Source: Beroe ovata
Lineage: Eukaryota; Ctenophora; Nuda; Beroida; Beroidae
Reading direction: 5' to 3'
Assembly: GCA_946803715.1 (NCBI GenBank)
Contig: CAMPET010000012.1
Location: forward strand, 235,546 to 245,726
Length of the DNA stretch: 10,181 nt
Shown: piece after piece, positions 1 through 6,190 of the stretch
Position numbering within the stretch: position 1 is the stretch's first letter
How the letters are laid out: each line of letters begins with the position of its first letter
Position numbers and translations under genes: made by a program
The notes under the pieces: model-generated
Seen by the model: only the letters and a program-made list of their open reading frames with translations
Told to the model about the DNA's origin: nothing
Database searches by the model: none

Positions 1-84
1 CTCCCTCTCCCCACTCCCATTCCCTACTCCCGCTCCCCACTCCCATTCCCTACTCCCGCTCCCTACTCCCACATCTCCCCTCAC
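1..84. repeat. C-rich minisatellite in GIT intron 15
   Basis: Positions 11-36 and 37-62 are identical 26-bp copies built from CACTCCC, ATTCCC, TACTCCC and GCTCC blocks, with degenerate copies either side. Read on the GIT sense strand it is G-rich, with many GGG runs separated by 2-5 bases, starting at the exon 15 donor. Confidence 0.85.
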
Positions 85-312
85 CGGTGTATGGGGAGTG
101 TCGTAGTCCCTGCTCTGGGTGAGTAAACTCTGAACTCTCGCTCCCAGCTCCCTGTTTTGGTTCTCCAGAAAAGAGTTCCTCTGCTCCAGATTGGTTATCC
201 TCAGGTGTAACTGACTGTTCTGCTCTTTGAGAGTGGCAATGAGACGTTGCTGTGACTCCAACTTAGCCGTCATCATGGCCTTGTTATCGATATACTCATC
301 CCGCTCTGGTAC
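85..312 (-). CDS. GIT: GIT exon 15: leucine-zipper coiled coil
   Basis: Acceptor ccaccactcaccag, donor ACACCG|gtgagg. It encodes residues 435-510 (76 codons, phase 0 at both ends). Leu462, 469, 476, 483, 490 and 497 are spaced by seven, with Ile or Val at three of the a positions and Asn at the others. It corresponds to the GIT1 dimerisation coiled coil (LQEYLELKKAL...). The next exon is off the left edge. Confidence 0.87.
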
Positions 313-1269
313 CTGGTGAGTGGTGGACGTGGGGAGTTGTCTAACACGATATCAATGGGTAACGGTTCAAATCTTAGATTTCCTTCCGGGATCTAATTCT
401 TAGCCGGCCGGTACTTTAATGTCACGAGAAAATGCCGTTTACTTCCATACTTCCTGTGTTTTGTGTCTGCCCAGAACCGCAATTTTGGCGACCTTACTAC
501 GAGATAATCGACCAATTACCGGGAAATAATCATCCAATTATAGAACAACCAAGTTGAAAATATCCGTCTAGCACGGATGGTACGCACGAACAAAATACCC
601 GGTATTTAACTGATGTTTCGACTACACAAACTTAATAGCTAATACACATACTCTTCGTTGTAAGAATATTGAAATTTAGAATATCTTCGCATATTCAGTT
701 CAAATTAGGTCCCAAACTATTAGTCATGCTGATTGTACATTACAATGGAGTATTAGAGGACTGCGGAAGCTTTCCGCAGATCATGGTCTCGTGGTTTGAA
801 ACTTTCTCTCTCTCAAGGATAAGTAGCTCACAAGAGTAATAATAAGAGCGAGGACTTTGTAAATACCTCGTAAAATGAATTCAATGAATCCTAGTCTCAT
901 TCCGGGAAAGTTGGTGTAGTACGTAGCAATGAGTAAAGATCGGTCACTTTTAAACGTTTTTCACTCTCACAGACTAGCGAACAGGACGACCGGGTAGTGC
1001 CCGGGAAACGCATCTTATTACCGAGGTCTCGCGGAAGGAGACACAAATCATCGCCATGTGGCGCGCGTGCGACACACGCGCGTATCATACGTCCCATTGT
1101 CTATTTCATTTCGTTACTTCCTTCTCTTCTTTTTTTAGTTCCAGACACACAAATACGCACAGACACACACATAGACACACCCTCACACCTACACACACAC
1201 ACACACATACACGCACTACAAGGGGGAATACCTGGTCGTAGACAGGAGAGCAGTGTCCCTCGTCCTGAN

Positions 1270-1334
<65 letters not shown>

Positions 1335-2473
1335 CACTACAAGGGGGAATACCTGGTCGTAGACAGGAGAGCAGTGTCCCTCGTCCTGAAGAAGGCCCTC
1401 GTCATAGACCGGCTCATTGTCACTGTACTCGCTCGGGACCTCACAATACGACGGCTCCTCGTCGTCTGAGGAATATGTGGCATAATATTGTGATTTAATA
1501 TGACTCAGTCAGTTGCTACTACACCGAATTTATATTTTCCCTCTCTTTAGTACCTATGGAGTCGTCTAGAGTGTCTAGTGGCTGTAATGGGGCATTCGGT
1601 GAATCGGTAGTAGCCCAATCAACCTCAAATTCATCATTAGTCGAATCTTTCCTGCCTTTAGTGCAACAACATAAAAATGAAACCATACACTGAATGGGAG
1701 AACAAAAGCTTGTACAGTTATGAACAGTAATACAAGGCACAGCACGCGCCACACTTAGTGTACAACATACGGCGTATTATATTTGTGTAATTGTATCTTA
1801 TCTATAACGAAAGGAACCTCCGAGTATCTACTCATGAAGCATTTTGGAAGCGCGTGCTCAAACCCCCCCACACGTTTATCGTCGATTAAACAGTCATTGA
1901 CGTCATTCTGTGTTACACAACATTGCATTCTCCAATGAAACGCGAATATATCGTCACATTACCCATACAAATTCTGGAGATATACTAACTGGTAATGTCG
2001 GGCTAAATTATGACCTAATTGTAAAACGGTATGCACATTATAGTTCAAGTGACACATATTCATCGCACGTTATTAAGGTATCGGTAAAAAGTCGATTCAA
2101 AGTTAATTCAAATATGACAAAGGGCGTCTTTTGTTGGTTCAGATTACATCGAACCTCAAACGTTGACTTTGAGTAACACGGGTTTATTTTGACATAACGC
2201 CATTCGCCGGATGTGAAAACCCATTTTTATCCAAAAACAAGTTATTCTGACTGCATCAAATCATATGATCGAAACAAAACGAGTGCAATTGCCATGCAGA
2301 ACATTGAAACTACATACTACCACCAAGCACTGCGATAAGAATTCAGAAGAAGTATTATCTGTTTCAAGGTCATTGATTGTGTAAATGGGTAATAACTTAA
2401 GCTTGATTCATTGATCAATAGCATTGTTGAACACGAACCGTTATACGTGGTTCAACCATTTGTAGACACACAA

Positions 2474-2519
<46 letters not shown>

Positions 2520-5500
2520 GCACAAGCACAAACTCACATGATCCATAGCTGACATTGGTTGTTGGTCGTGACAGTTGTTCTCGTCTCTTCCCTTCCTCAA
2601 GCACGTGTGTTATAAGTGTGACAAAGTCTTTGGCAGTTAGCGTCCCTAATTTCTGTCTACCCTGATAGATTGACACTGAATATTATAATTCTGCAATATT
2701 ATAGTACTGCAATATCGTTTTTGATAGATTCAATTCAGAAATCATCTTAACCATACTTGATTCCTGAGCGCACTGAATGATGGATTCGTAGGCAGGAACC
2801 GAATATCCAGTGTTGTACTGTGTTTGCTAGACTTCCATACTGAAGGAGATGAACTAAAAATAAACAATTCACAGAAGTCGGAATTAGGAAATAATGATCA
2901 GAAAATTAACAATGATGACGATACCTTGTTCTACTTCTCTGCGATCGACTTCATCATAAATGTCTGCAGCAAGCTCTTCGAACGATTGATTATCGAGCTG
3001 AAATTACCCATATCAGTTGCAACAGTTCACAATGCTGCTTATATTGGAGCTTGGTGATAATCATCTCACATATTTATCTTACCATTTTTAGCTTGTTCTG
3101 AGCTTCCACGACATTTTGTCCTCTGAAATGAATGATTTCAGTTCCCACGTGCGCGCGCGAAATAAGATACGCCGCGCGCATAGACACTGATAGGATTAGG
3201 ATGCTGGTATGACGTTTTGTCGCCGCGCGCTACGCAATTGCCGAAAAATTTCAAAAAATTATGGTATTTGTGACATTTGAATGTCGATAGTAGGTAACAT
3301 TCACGAACGATCGCATCTATACATTTATGAACTTGAAAGATGGCCCAGCATTATAGAAGTGGGCACTTACGTTATTTCGAATAACCGATTGTGTGCAATT
3401 AAAATTACGCATGTCGAGTACGGAGTACAGGAGAAAACTGTCAAGTGTCAAGTTATCAACCCATCCATATGACATCATGTAATGACATCATGCATAAAAT
3501 ACAGTTGTAAGAGTACAACTGTAATTCAAGTGAAACAGACATACAATCACTCCTTCTCACCTCTTCTCTATTTCGGGTATTATGATGTGTTGACCGTTAA
3601 CGTGATCTGAGAAATACTGATGAGAGATAGTCACATATTATTTGGTATATACACACACTATCAAGTGCGTGTGTGTGTCAATGTAGTGATTCACCGCTAC
3701 AGCTACAAGGCAACGTCACATTAGTGACATGTAGCAATGTTGACAATGTAGCACAAATGTTGACAAATGTAGCAATGTTGACAAATATGATGACATATAT
3801 GGCACTTTGTCTCATCAAGAAGAGCCGCTTTGATATGACAATATTCTCTGGAATATCATTATGGACATCTTAAGCACTGAATCTAATACTCAATTATCAT
3901 GGATATCTAAACACTGATCCCCATTGATACTGATGAACCGATTTTCAATCATCAGATGGAGTTCATATGAGATAGGTCACCTGGCTGTTTGCAGTTGATG
4001 AAGTATATCAATCTGTCAGTCAACTCATATTGCAACGTCAGTATTCTATTGGCCGTTTGATAGTGTCCACATTTCCTGTACAAGAGACGATGTAACAGGG
4101 AAACAAATAAAAATTACTACTATGATCAAGTATACATTGCGATAAGTAAATTTCAGTTTTCGTTGCTACTGCACAAATCATACACAATGTAGTAGATTGT
4201 ACAAGGTACAAGTATGTACTATTATGTAAATCATGAGGATGTCTCAGCCGTTGAAGTGTTGAAATGTAGCGGTAACAGTAGCTTGCTTTCCAATCGTCAC
4301 ATAACATTGTTACATCACACCGATTCGGTGCGTATTGCCCAAATTTCACTCGGCTTCGCCTCGAGAAATATATGTATACTCTATTTAAGGAGCCCACCTA
4401 GCTACATCGTATGGGGTGTGGTTGTCCTTGTTTATGTTGTTCGGGTTCCCGCCATATATAGACAGCAGTTCATACTGCAGTAATTGATCGTGTACTGAAG
4501 CGAAACGAAAATTATCGATAAGTTCAATTATATGGGACTCTTGTATATTTGTGACTTGTGCAAAATGAGCTCGATGATCAAAGGATGTACCAGTTCATAC
4601 ACGGAACTATAGTAAAATGTGATTTTCAGAAGCTCATAACACTAGTAACCTGCTGCTAGATGGAGTGGAGTGTTGTGATCATTGTCGTGGCAGTTAGCAT
4701 CAGCTCCAATCACCAGCAACCTCAGAGTAGTCTCAGTGGAGTTTTGTGTTACTGCAAGCAGCAGTTGCTGGGAAGGGAGTGTAAAATTGAGAATGGAGAA
4801 TTTCAGTAATTACCGTGCTTCAATTGTGACAACAGAGCAGCTTCCTACATTGTTCAGGGAGTCAATGTTTACTTCATCCATCTTCTGACAGAATCTACCA
4901 TCTTTATATTTGGCAATGATGAAATTTTCTTTGGCAGGCCTGTTGGAAAATCCATGGTAACAAAAGTAAGCCTACTCTTCTTGCAAAATCTACTATCTGG
5001 TTGAATGAGTTACTAGTTTGATAATAGAACAATGAACACATTAATACCTTATTTTGTCATGAGGATTTGGTTTGCCAGGCAAGTTAGAGGCATTCTTCAT
5101 ATTAAAGAGTTCATGTTCCCAAATAGTATTAGCTCCATTCTGTACCAGATTATGCAACATCTGCAATAAAGGTTTAATTTCAATCACTTGCTGATGATAA
5201 ACTGATATACTGAATGTTTGATACAACACTTAACAATTTACCTGTAGTCTAGGTGGTGCCCAGTTGGAGTATTGCAGAGAAGCTACATCTGATAAGTGCC
5301 GACCCAGTGTCCTATGAACTTGGCAACATTCCCAACAGAGTAAAATACCTCTATTTACACTTGCCCATGATGGATCTGTAAAACGATTGATCAGAGAAGG
5401 TTCATTTCATGACATAAAAATTTAATAGCGAATAAGATGAAAAAAAATATCAGAATCATGTTAGGGCATTTCATGACATAAAAATTTAATAGCGAATAAG

Positions 5501-5646
5501 ATGAAATAATATATTAGAATCATGTTAGGGCATTTCTAGGGACCCTTGAATGAAATTGACTCAATTGACTCACCACAAGCATTACAATCAGCACATTTTG
5601 AATGCTTGAAAGCAGTAGCAACATAAGTCTGTTGCTTAAAAGGCAT
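85..5646 (-). CDS. GIT: GIT-family ArfGAP scaffold gene, 15 exons, 3' end outside window
   Basis: Segments in transcript order are 5646-5574, 5375-5242, 5160-5048, 4939-4849, 4767-4650, 4494-4398, 4075-3981, 3606-3561, 3122-3083, 2997-2925, 2839-2757, 2661-2538, 1655-1554, 1465-1353 and 312-85. They join with GT-AG sites and matching phases into 510 codons without a stop. Residues 18-41 form the ArfGAP zinc finger C-X2-C-X16-C-X2-C, followed four residues later by Arg46, the expected catalytic arginine. Residues about 134-231 are ankyrin repeats (GADANC, NTPLHLAA, YGGNPNN). Residues about 257-293 are SHD1 (FEELAADIYDEVDRRE) and 322-352 are SHD2 (GRQKLGTL, AKDFVTLI). Residues 363-434 are an acidic linker and 435-500 a coiled coil. 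Known role of GIT proteins: Arf6 GTPase activation and a PIX-binding scaffold at focal adhesions, centrosomes and synapses. The paxillin-binding C-terminus is not in the window. Assignment rests on remembered GIT1/GIT2 motifs, not a search. Confidence 0.95.
1141..1210. repeat. Imperfect (CA)n tract
   Basis: CACA repeats interrupted by AAATACG, GACA, ATAG and CCTC units, becoming pure at about 1189-1207. On the GIT sense strand this is UG-rich and lies inside intron 14. Confidence 0.9.
1189..1389. repeat. 80-bp direct duplication flanking a (CA)n, containing an N
   Basis: The segment from the CA run through CATACACGCACTACAAGG to TCGTCCTGA occurs at about 1189-1268 and again at 1310-1389, at an exact offset of 121 bases. 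I see no substitution between the copies over the 58 non-CA bases. The ambiguous base is at 1269, directly after copy one. Copy two contains the functional end of GIT exon 14. Confidence 0.92.
1270..1328. repeat. Pure (CA)n microsatellite
   Basis: About 29 uninterrupted AC dinucleotides, preceded by an N. On the GIT sense strand it is (UG)n beginning about 24 bases after the exon 14 5' splice site. Confidence 0.95.
1353..1465 (-). CDS. GIT: GIT exon 14: acidic tyrosine-rich linker
   Basis: Acceptor gccacatattcctcag, donor GACCAG|gtattc. It encodes residues 397-434 with YCEVPSEYSDNEPVYDEG and SPVYDQ. GIT1 has an acidic tyrosine-bearing segment (DYDSVASDED) at this point. Its phases join exons 13 and 15 exactly. 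The last 36 bases and the donor recur at 1232-1268 in a duplicated segment. Confidence 0.82.
1554..1655 (-). CDS. GIT: GIT exon 13: acidic linker, symmetric exon
   Basis: Acceptor ttgttgcactaaag, donor CATAG|gtacta. It encodes residues 363-396 with NDEFEVDWATTDS and LDTLDDSI. Sequence conservation is weak here. The call rests on phase (1 in, 1 out), splice sites, acidity and position between SHD2 and the coiled coil. At 102 bp it could be skipped without a frameshift. Confidence 0.78.
1656..2537 (-). other. GIT intron 12, 882 bp
   Basis: Flanked by ATCAT|gtgagt and actaaag. Apart from the (CA)n at 2465-2525 I see only AT-rich unique sequence. The open frame at 1910-2176 on the plus strand has no recognisable motif. 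Confidence 0.75.
2465..2525. repeat. (CA)n microsatellite downstream of the GIT exon 12 donor
   Basis: CA repeats with a few CAAA and AAGC interruptions. On the GIT transcript it reads gtgagtttgtgcttgtgctt and then (UG)n, so it begins about 12 bases inside intron 12. Confidence 0.93.
2538..2661 (-). CDS. GIT: GIT exon 12: SHD2
   Basis: Acceptor gtcaatctatcag, donor ATCAT|gtgagt. It encodes residues 322-362: GRQKLGTLTAKDFVTLI and EEGKRREQ. The GIT1 counterpart is GRQKLARFNAREFATLI and SEAKRRQQ. A long (UG)n tract begins about 12 bases into the next intron. Ends in phase 1. Confidence 0.95.
2757..2839 (-). CDS. GIT: GIT exon 11: SHD1-SHD2 connector
   Basis: Acceptor catctccttcag, donor AATCAA|gtatgg. 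It encodes residues 294-321 with VWKSSKHSTTL and FLPTNPSFSALRNQ. The GIT1 counterpart is VWLATQNHSTLV and FLPVNPEYSATRNQ. An upstream acceptor (tatttttag, 13-14 bases earlier) is rejected on phase. Confidence 0.93.
2925..2997 (-). CDS. GIT: GIT exon 10: SHD1 core
   Basis: Acceptor gggtaatttcag, donor ACAAG|gtatcg. It encodes residues 270-293: SFEELAADIYDEVDRRE, nearly the GIT1 SHD1 sequence FEELAMDVYDEVDRRE. In GIT proteins the Spa2-homology region binds PIX, MEK1 and FAK. Confidence 0.95.
3083..3122 (-). CDS. GIT: GIT exon 9: 40-bp microexon at the SHD1 entry
   Basis: Acceptor ttcatttcag, donor AAAATG|gtaaga. It encodes residues 256-269 (GQNVVEAQNKLKM) and aligns with the GIT1 stretch AAKKKLQ. 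An overlapping AG two bases inside is not used, because exon 8 leaves two bases needing one more. Confidence 0.83.
3123..3560 (-). other. GIT intron 8, 438 bp, with CGCG-rich core and a hairpin
   Basis: Holds a CG-rich patch at about 3148-3235 with GTGCGCGCGCG, GCCGCGCGC and CGCCGCGCGC blocks in otherwise AT-rich DNA. A perfect inverted repeat lies at 3500-3523, and two TGACATCATG copies lie near 3470-3492. Confidence 0.7.
3500..3523. repeat. Perfect 10-bp inverted repeat with 4-base loop
   Basis: TACAGTTGTA, loop AGAG, TACAACTGTA. In the GIT pre-mRNA the hairpin would begin 38 bases after the exon 8 5' splice site. Its role is unknown. Confidence 0.8.
3561..3606 (-). CDS. GIT: GIT exon 8: 46-bp exon before SHD1
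   Basis: Acceptor cagtatttctcag, donor AAGAG|gtgaga. It encodes residues 241-255, DHVNGQHIIIPEIEK. The GIT1 counterpart is DHKNGHYIIPQM. Entry phase 1 and exit phase 2 agree with exons 7 and 9. Confidence 0.87.
3607..3980 (-). other. GIT intron 7, 374 bp, repeat-bearing
   Basis: Contains the 17-21-bp minisatellite at 3731-3786. It also holds a looser duplicated stretch around 3870-3925 (ATGGACATCTTAAGCACTGA against ATGGATATCTAAACACTGA). No coding exon is needed here by phase. Confidence 0.7.
3731..3786. repeat. Three-copy minisatellite, unit 17-21 bp
   Basis: Units are 3731-3747, 3748-3768 and 3769-3786. All are versions of GTAGCAATGTTGACAAAT with small indels. Confidence 0.85.
3981..4075 (-). 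CDS. GIT: GIT exon 7: third ankyrin repeat and QYELTDRL motif
   Basis: Acceptor cgtctcttgtacag, donor GCCAG|gtgacc. It encodes residues 209-240 with KCGHYQTANRIL and LQYELTDRL, close to GIT1 AGHHELAERL and CQYELTDRL. Ends in phase 1. Confidence 0.93.
4076..4397 (-). other. GIT intron 6, 322 bp
   Basis: Flanked by CTAG|gtgggc and ttgtacag. It happens to be open in one minus-strand frame, but that is not the frame carried over from exon 6, which meets TAA within four codons. No motif recognised. Confidence 0.8.
4398..4494 (-). CDS. GIT: GIT exon 6: second ankyrin repeat
   Basis: Acceptor cgtttcgcttcag, donor GCTAG|gtgggc. It encodes residues 177-208 with YELLSIYGGNPNN and HTPYDVA, matching GIT1 ELLVVYGADP and RTPIDYA. 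Two bases complete Val177 and two remain for Arg209. The phases fit both neighbours. Confidence 0.9.
4650..4767 (-). CDS. GIT: GIT exon 5: first ankyrin repeat
   Basis: Acceptor cactcccttcccag, donor GCAG|gttact (a weak GTTACT). It encodes residues 138-176: QLLLAVTQN, TLRLLVIGADANC and NTPLHLAA. This follows the ankyrin pattern of GIT1 (LRLLSLGAQAN, TTPLHVAA). Starts in phase 0 and ends in phase 1. Confidence 0.9.
4849..4939 (-). CDS. GIT: GIT exon 4: ArfGAP-to-ankyrin linker
   Basis: Acceptor ttttccaacag. It encodes residues 107-137 with KENFIIAKY (GIT1 KSEFIRAKY) and VNIDSLNN. The donor at 4848, AAT|gtagga, is chosen because it alone keeps frame with exon 5. A competing donor, ACG|gtaatt at 4813, would add 35 bases and shift the frame. 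Confidence 0.85.
5048..5160 (-). CDS. GIT: GIT exon 3: C-terminal ArfGAP domain
   Basis: Acceptor tttattgcag, donor ATAAG|gtatta. It encodes residues 70-106, including NGANTIWEHEL and KPNPHDKI. The counterpart in GIT1 reads NGANSIWEHSL and KANPQDKV, a segment distinctive of GIT among ArfGAPs. It was the first clue to the gene's identity. Ends in phase 2. Confidence 0.95.
5242..5375 (-). CDS. GIT: GIT exon 2: ArfGAP catalytic core
   Basis: Acceptor gttttacag, donor CTACAG|gtaaat. It encodes residues 25-69: PSWASVNRG, then CWECC (Cys38 and Cys41, second zinc pair), VHRTLGRHLS with Arg46, and NWAPP. The order matches GIT1 (GWAS, CDECC, HRSLGRHIS, AWPP). Enters with two bases completing Asp25 and leaves in phase 0. 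Confidence 0.95.
5403..5536. repeat. 64-bp tandem duplication in GIT intron 1
   Basis: Copies at 5403-5466 and 5467-5530 run from CATTTCATGACATAAAAATT to CATGTTAGGG. I count three substitutions between them, followed by a 6-bp start of a third copy. Confidence 0.95.
5574..5646 (-). CDS. GIT: GIT exon 1: start codon and first zinc-finger cysteine pair
   Basis: The ATG at 5646-5644 has A at -3 and is the first in-frame Met after TAG and TGA stops 24-30 bases upstream. The exon encodes residues 1-24 and ends with CADCNAC. This is the first C-X2-C pair (Cys18, Cys21) plus one additional Cys24. It is about seven residues longer before the first Cys than the human GIT1 I recall. It ends in phase 1 (TGT G) at a strong GTGAGT donor. 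Confidence 0.9.
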
Positions 5647-5659
5647 TGTAACGAACCAT
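5636..5659 (-). other. Possible 8-codon uORF overlapping the GIT start
   Basis: An ATG 13 bases upstream of the GIT ATG, in a different frame and followed by G at +4, reads MVRYNAF then TAA at 5638-5636. It terminates inside the main coding region. It matters only if the transcript 5' end includes it, which cannot be seen. Confidence 0.4.
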
Positions 5660-5858
5660 TTAATGTAGTTTCACTATCCAACCTAACAAATTTATCATGT
5701 CAATTAAACAACCAACAGAGTTGAAATTTAGAAGCATTATAGTGGTCAGAAGTTGTCAACAATAACTGTGCGAATTCTTTTTCCCCTGGTGAACAGAGTG
5801 AATAAATTGAATAAATTACATAACCACTATTATAGATTCCTGTGTGAATTCTTCACAA

Positions 5859-5890
5859 ATCATATGAAGGCCAAATCATATGAAGGCCAA
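5859..5890. repeat. 16-bp perfect tandem duplication
   Basis: ATCATATGAAGGCCAA occurs twice in direct succession, in the intergenic region about 0.2 kb upstream of the GIT start. Confidence 0.95.
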
Positions 5891-6160
5891 ATAAATTCAT
5901 TCAACATGGATTTTCTCATATTGTTCCTTCGGAGTAAAGCACTGGTTTGCTGAAATATTTGGTGCCTGAAATTTGAGACACCAGGATACTAGTGGAACAC
6001 TTGTTTTGCTAGGGAGATCAAATAAGAGGCGGGGAAACTCTTGATTAGATAGCAACAATAGCATGTACAATGAATGGGATAAATGCAAATTACAAAGCAC
6101 CGGCATGGCAAGAATTTTTGGTGATAATCAAGTTCACAACATAGTTGAATATACAAAATT

Positions 6161-6190
6161 GTAGGGTTTTTCCCTACCGTCGGCGCGCCG
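6161..6190. repeat. Hairpin followed by a CG palindrome
   Basis: GTAGGG, loop TTTTT, CCCTAC (6161-6177), then the 10-bp palindrome CGGCGCGCCG (6181-6190). This opens the CG-rich part of the intergenic region. Confidence 0.75.

Larger units (their letters stand above)
313..1352 (-). other. GIT intron 14, 1040 bp
   Basis: Flanked by CAG|gtattc and caccag. No further coding exon is needed, because exons 14 and 15 join in phase 0. It holds the CA repeats and the duplicated segment at 1189-1352, and a CG-rich imperfect palindrome near 1058-1085 (GTGGCGCGCGTGCGACACACG and onward). Nothing recognisable was seen in 330-960. Confidence 0.75.

Noticed and set aside
997-1362. Plus-strand open frame of 121 codons with His-Thr repeats, and sister frames on both strands
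   Set aside because: It is translated (CA)n microsatellite plus antisense of GIT exon 14, with no family motif.
1189-1389. CRISPR array or transposon target-site duplication
   Set aside because: Only two copies, the spacer is a microsatellite, and there are no terminal inverted repeats. A mis-assembly or unequal-crossover duplication explains it better.
1910-2176. 88-codon plus-strand open frame
   Set aside because: Lies inside GIT intron 12 antisense. No motif, no recognisable homology and no splice context; length is plausible by chance in AT-rich DNA.
2662-2676. Earlier acceptor for GIT exon 12 (aattcag|TGTCAATC)
   Set aside because: It would suit exon 10 if exon 11 were skipped, but exon 11 is clearly conserved and ends RNQ in phase 0, which needs the acceptor at 2661.
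3281-3472. 63-codon plus-strand open frame
   Set aside because: Antisense to GIT intron 8, with no recognisable motif; expected by chance.
4038-4397. 119-codon minus-strand open frame across GIT intron 6
   Set aside because: Begins at GTG at the intron donor and runs in a frame other than that of exons 6 and 7. The frame carried over from exon 6 meets TAA within four codons.
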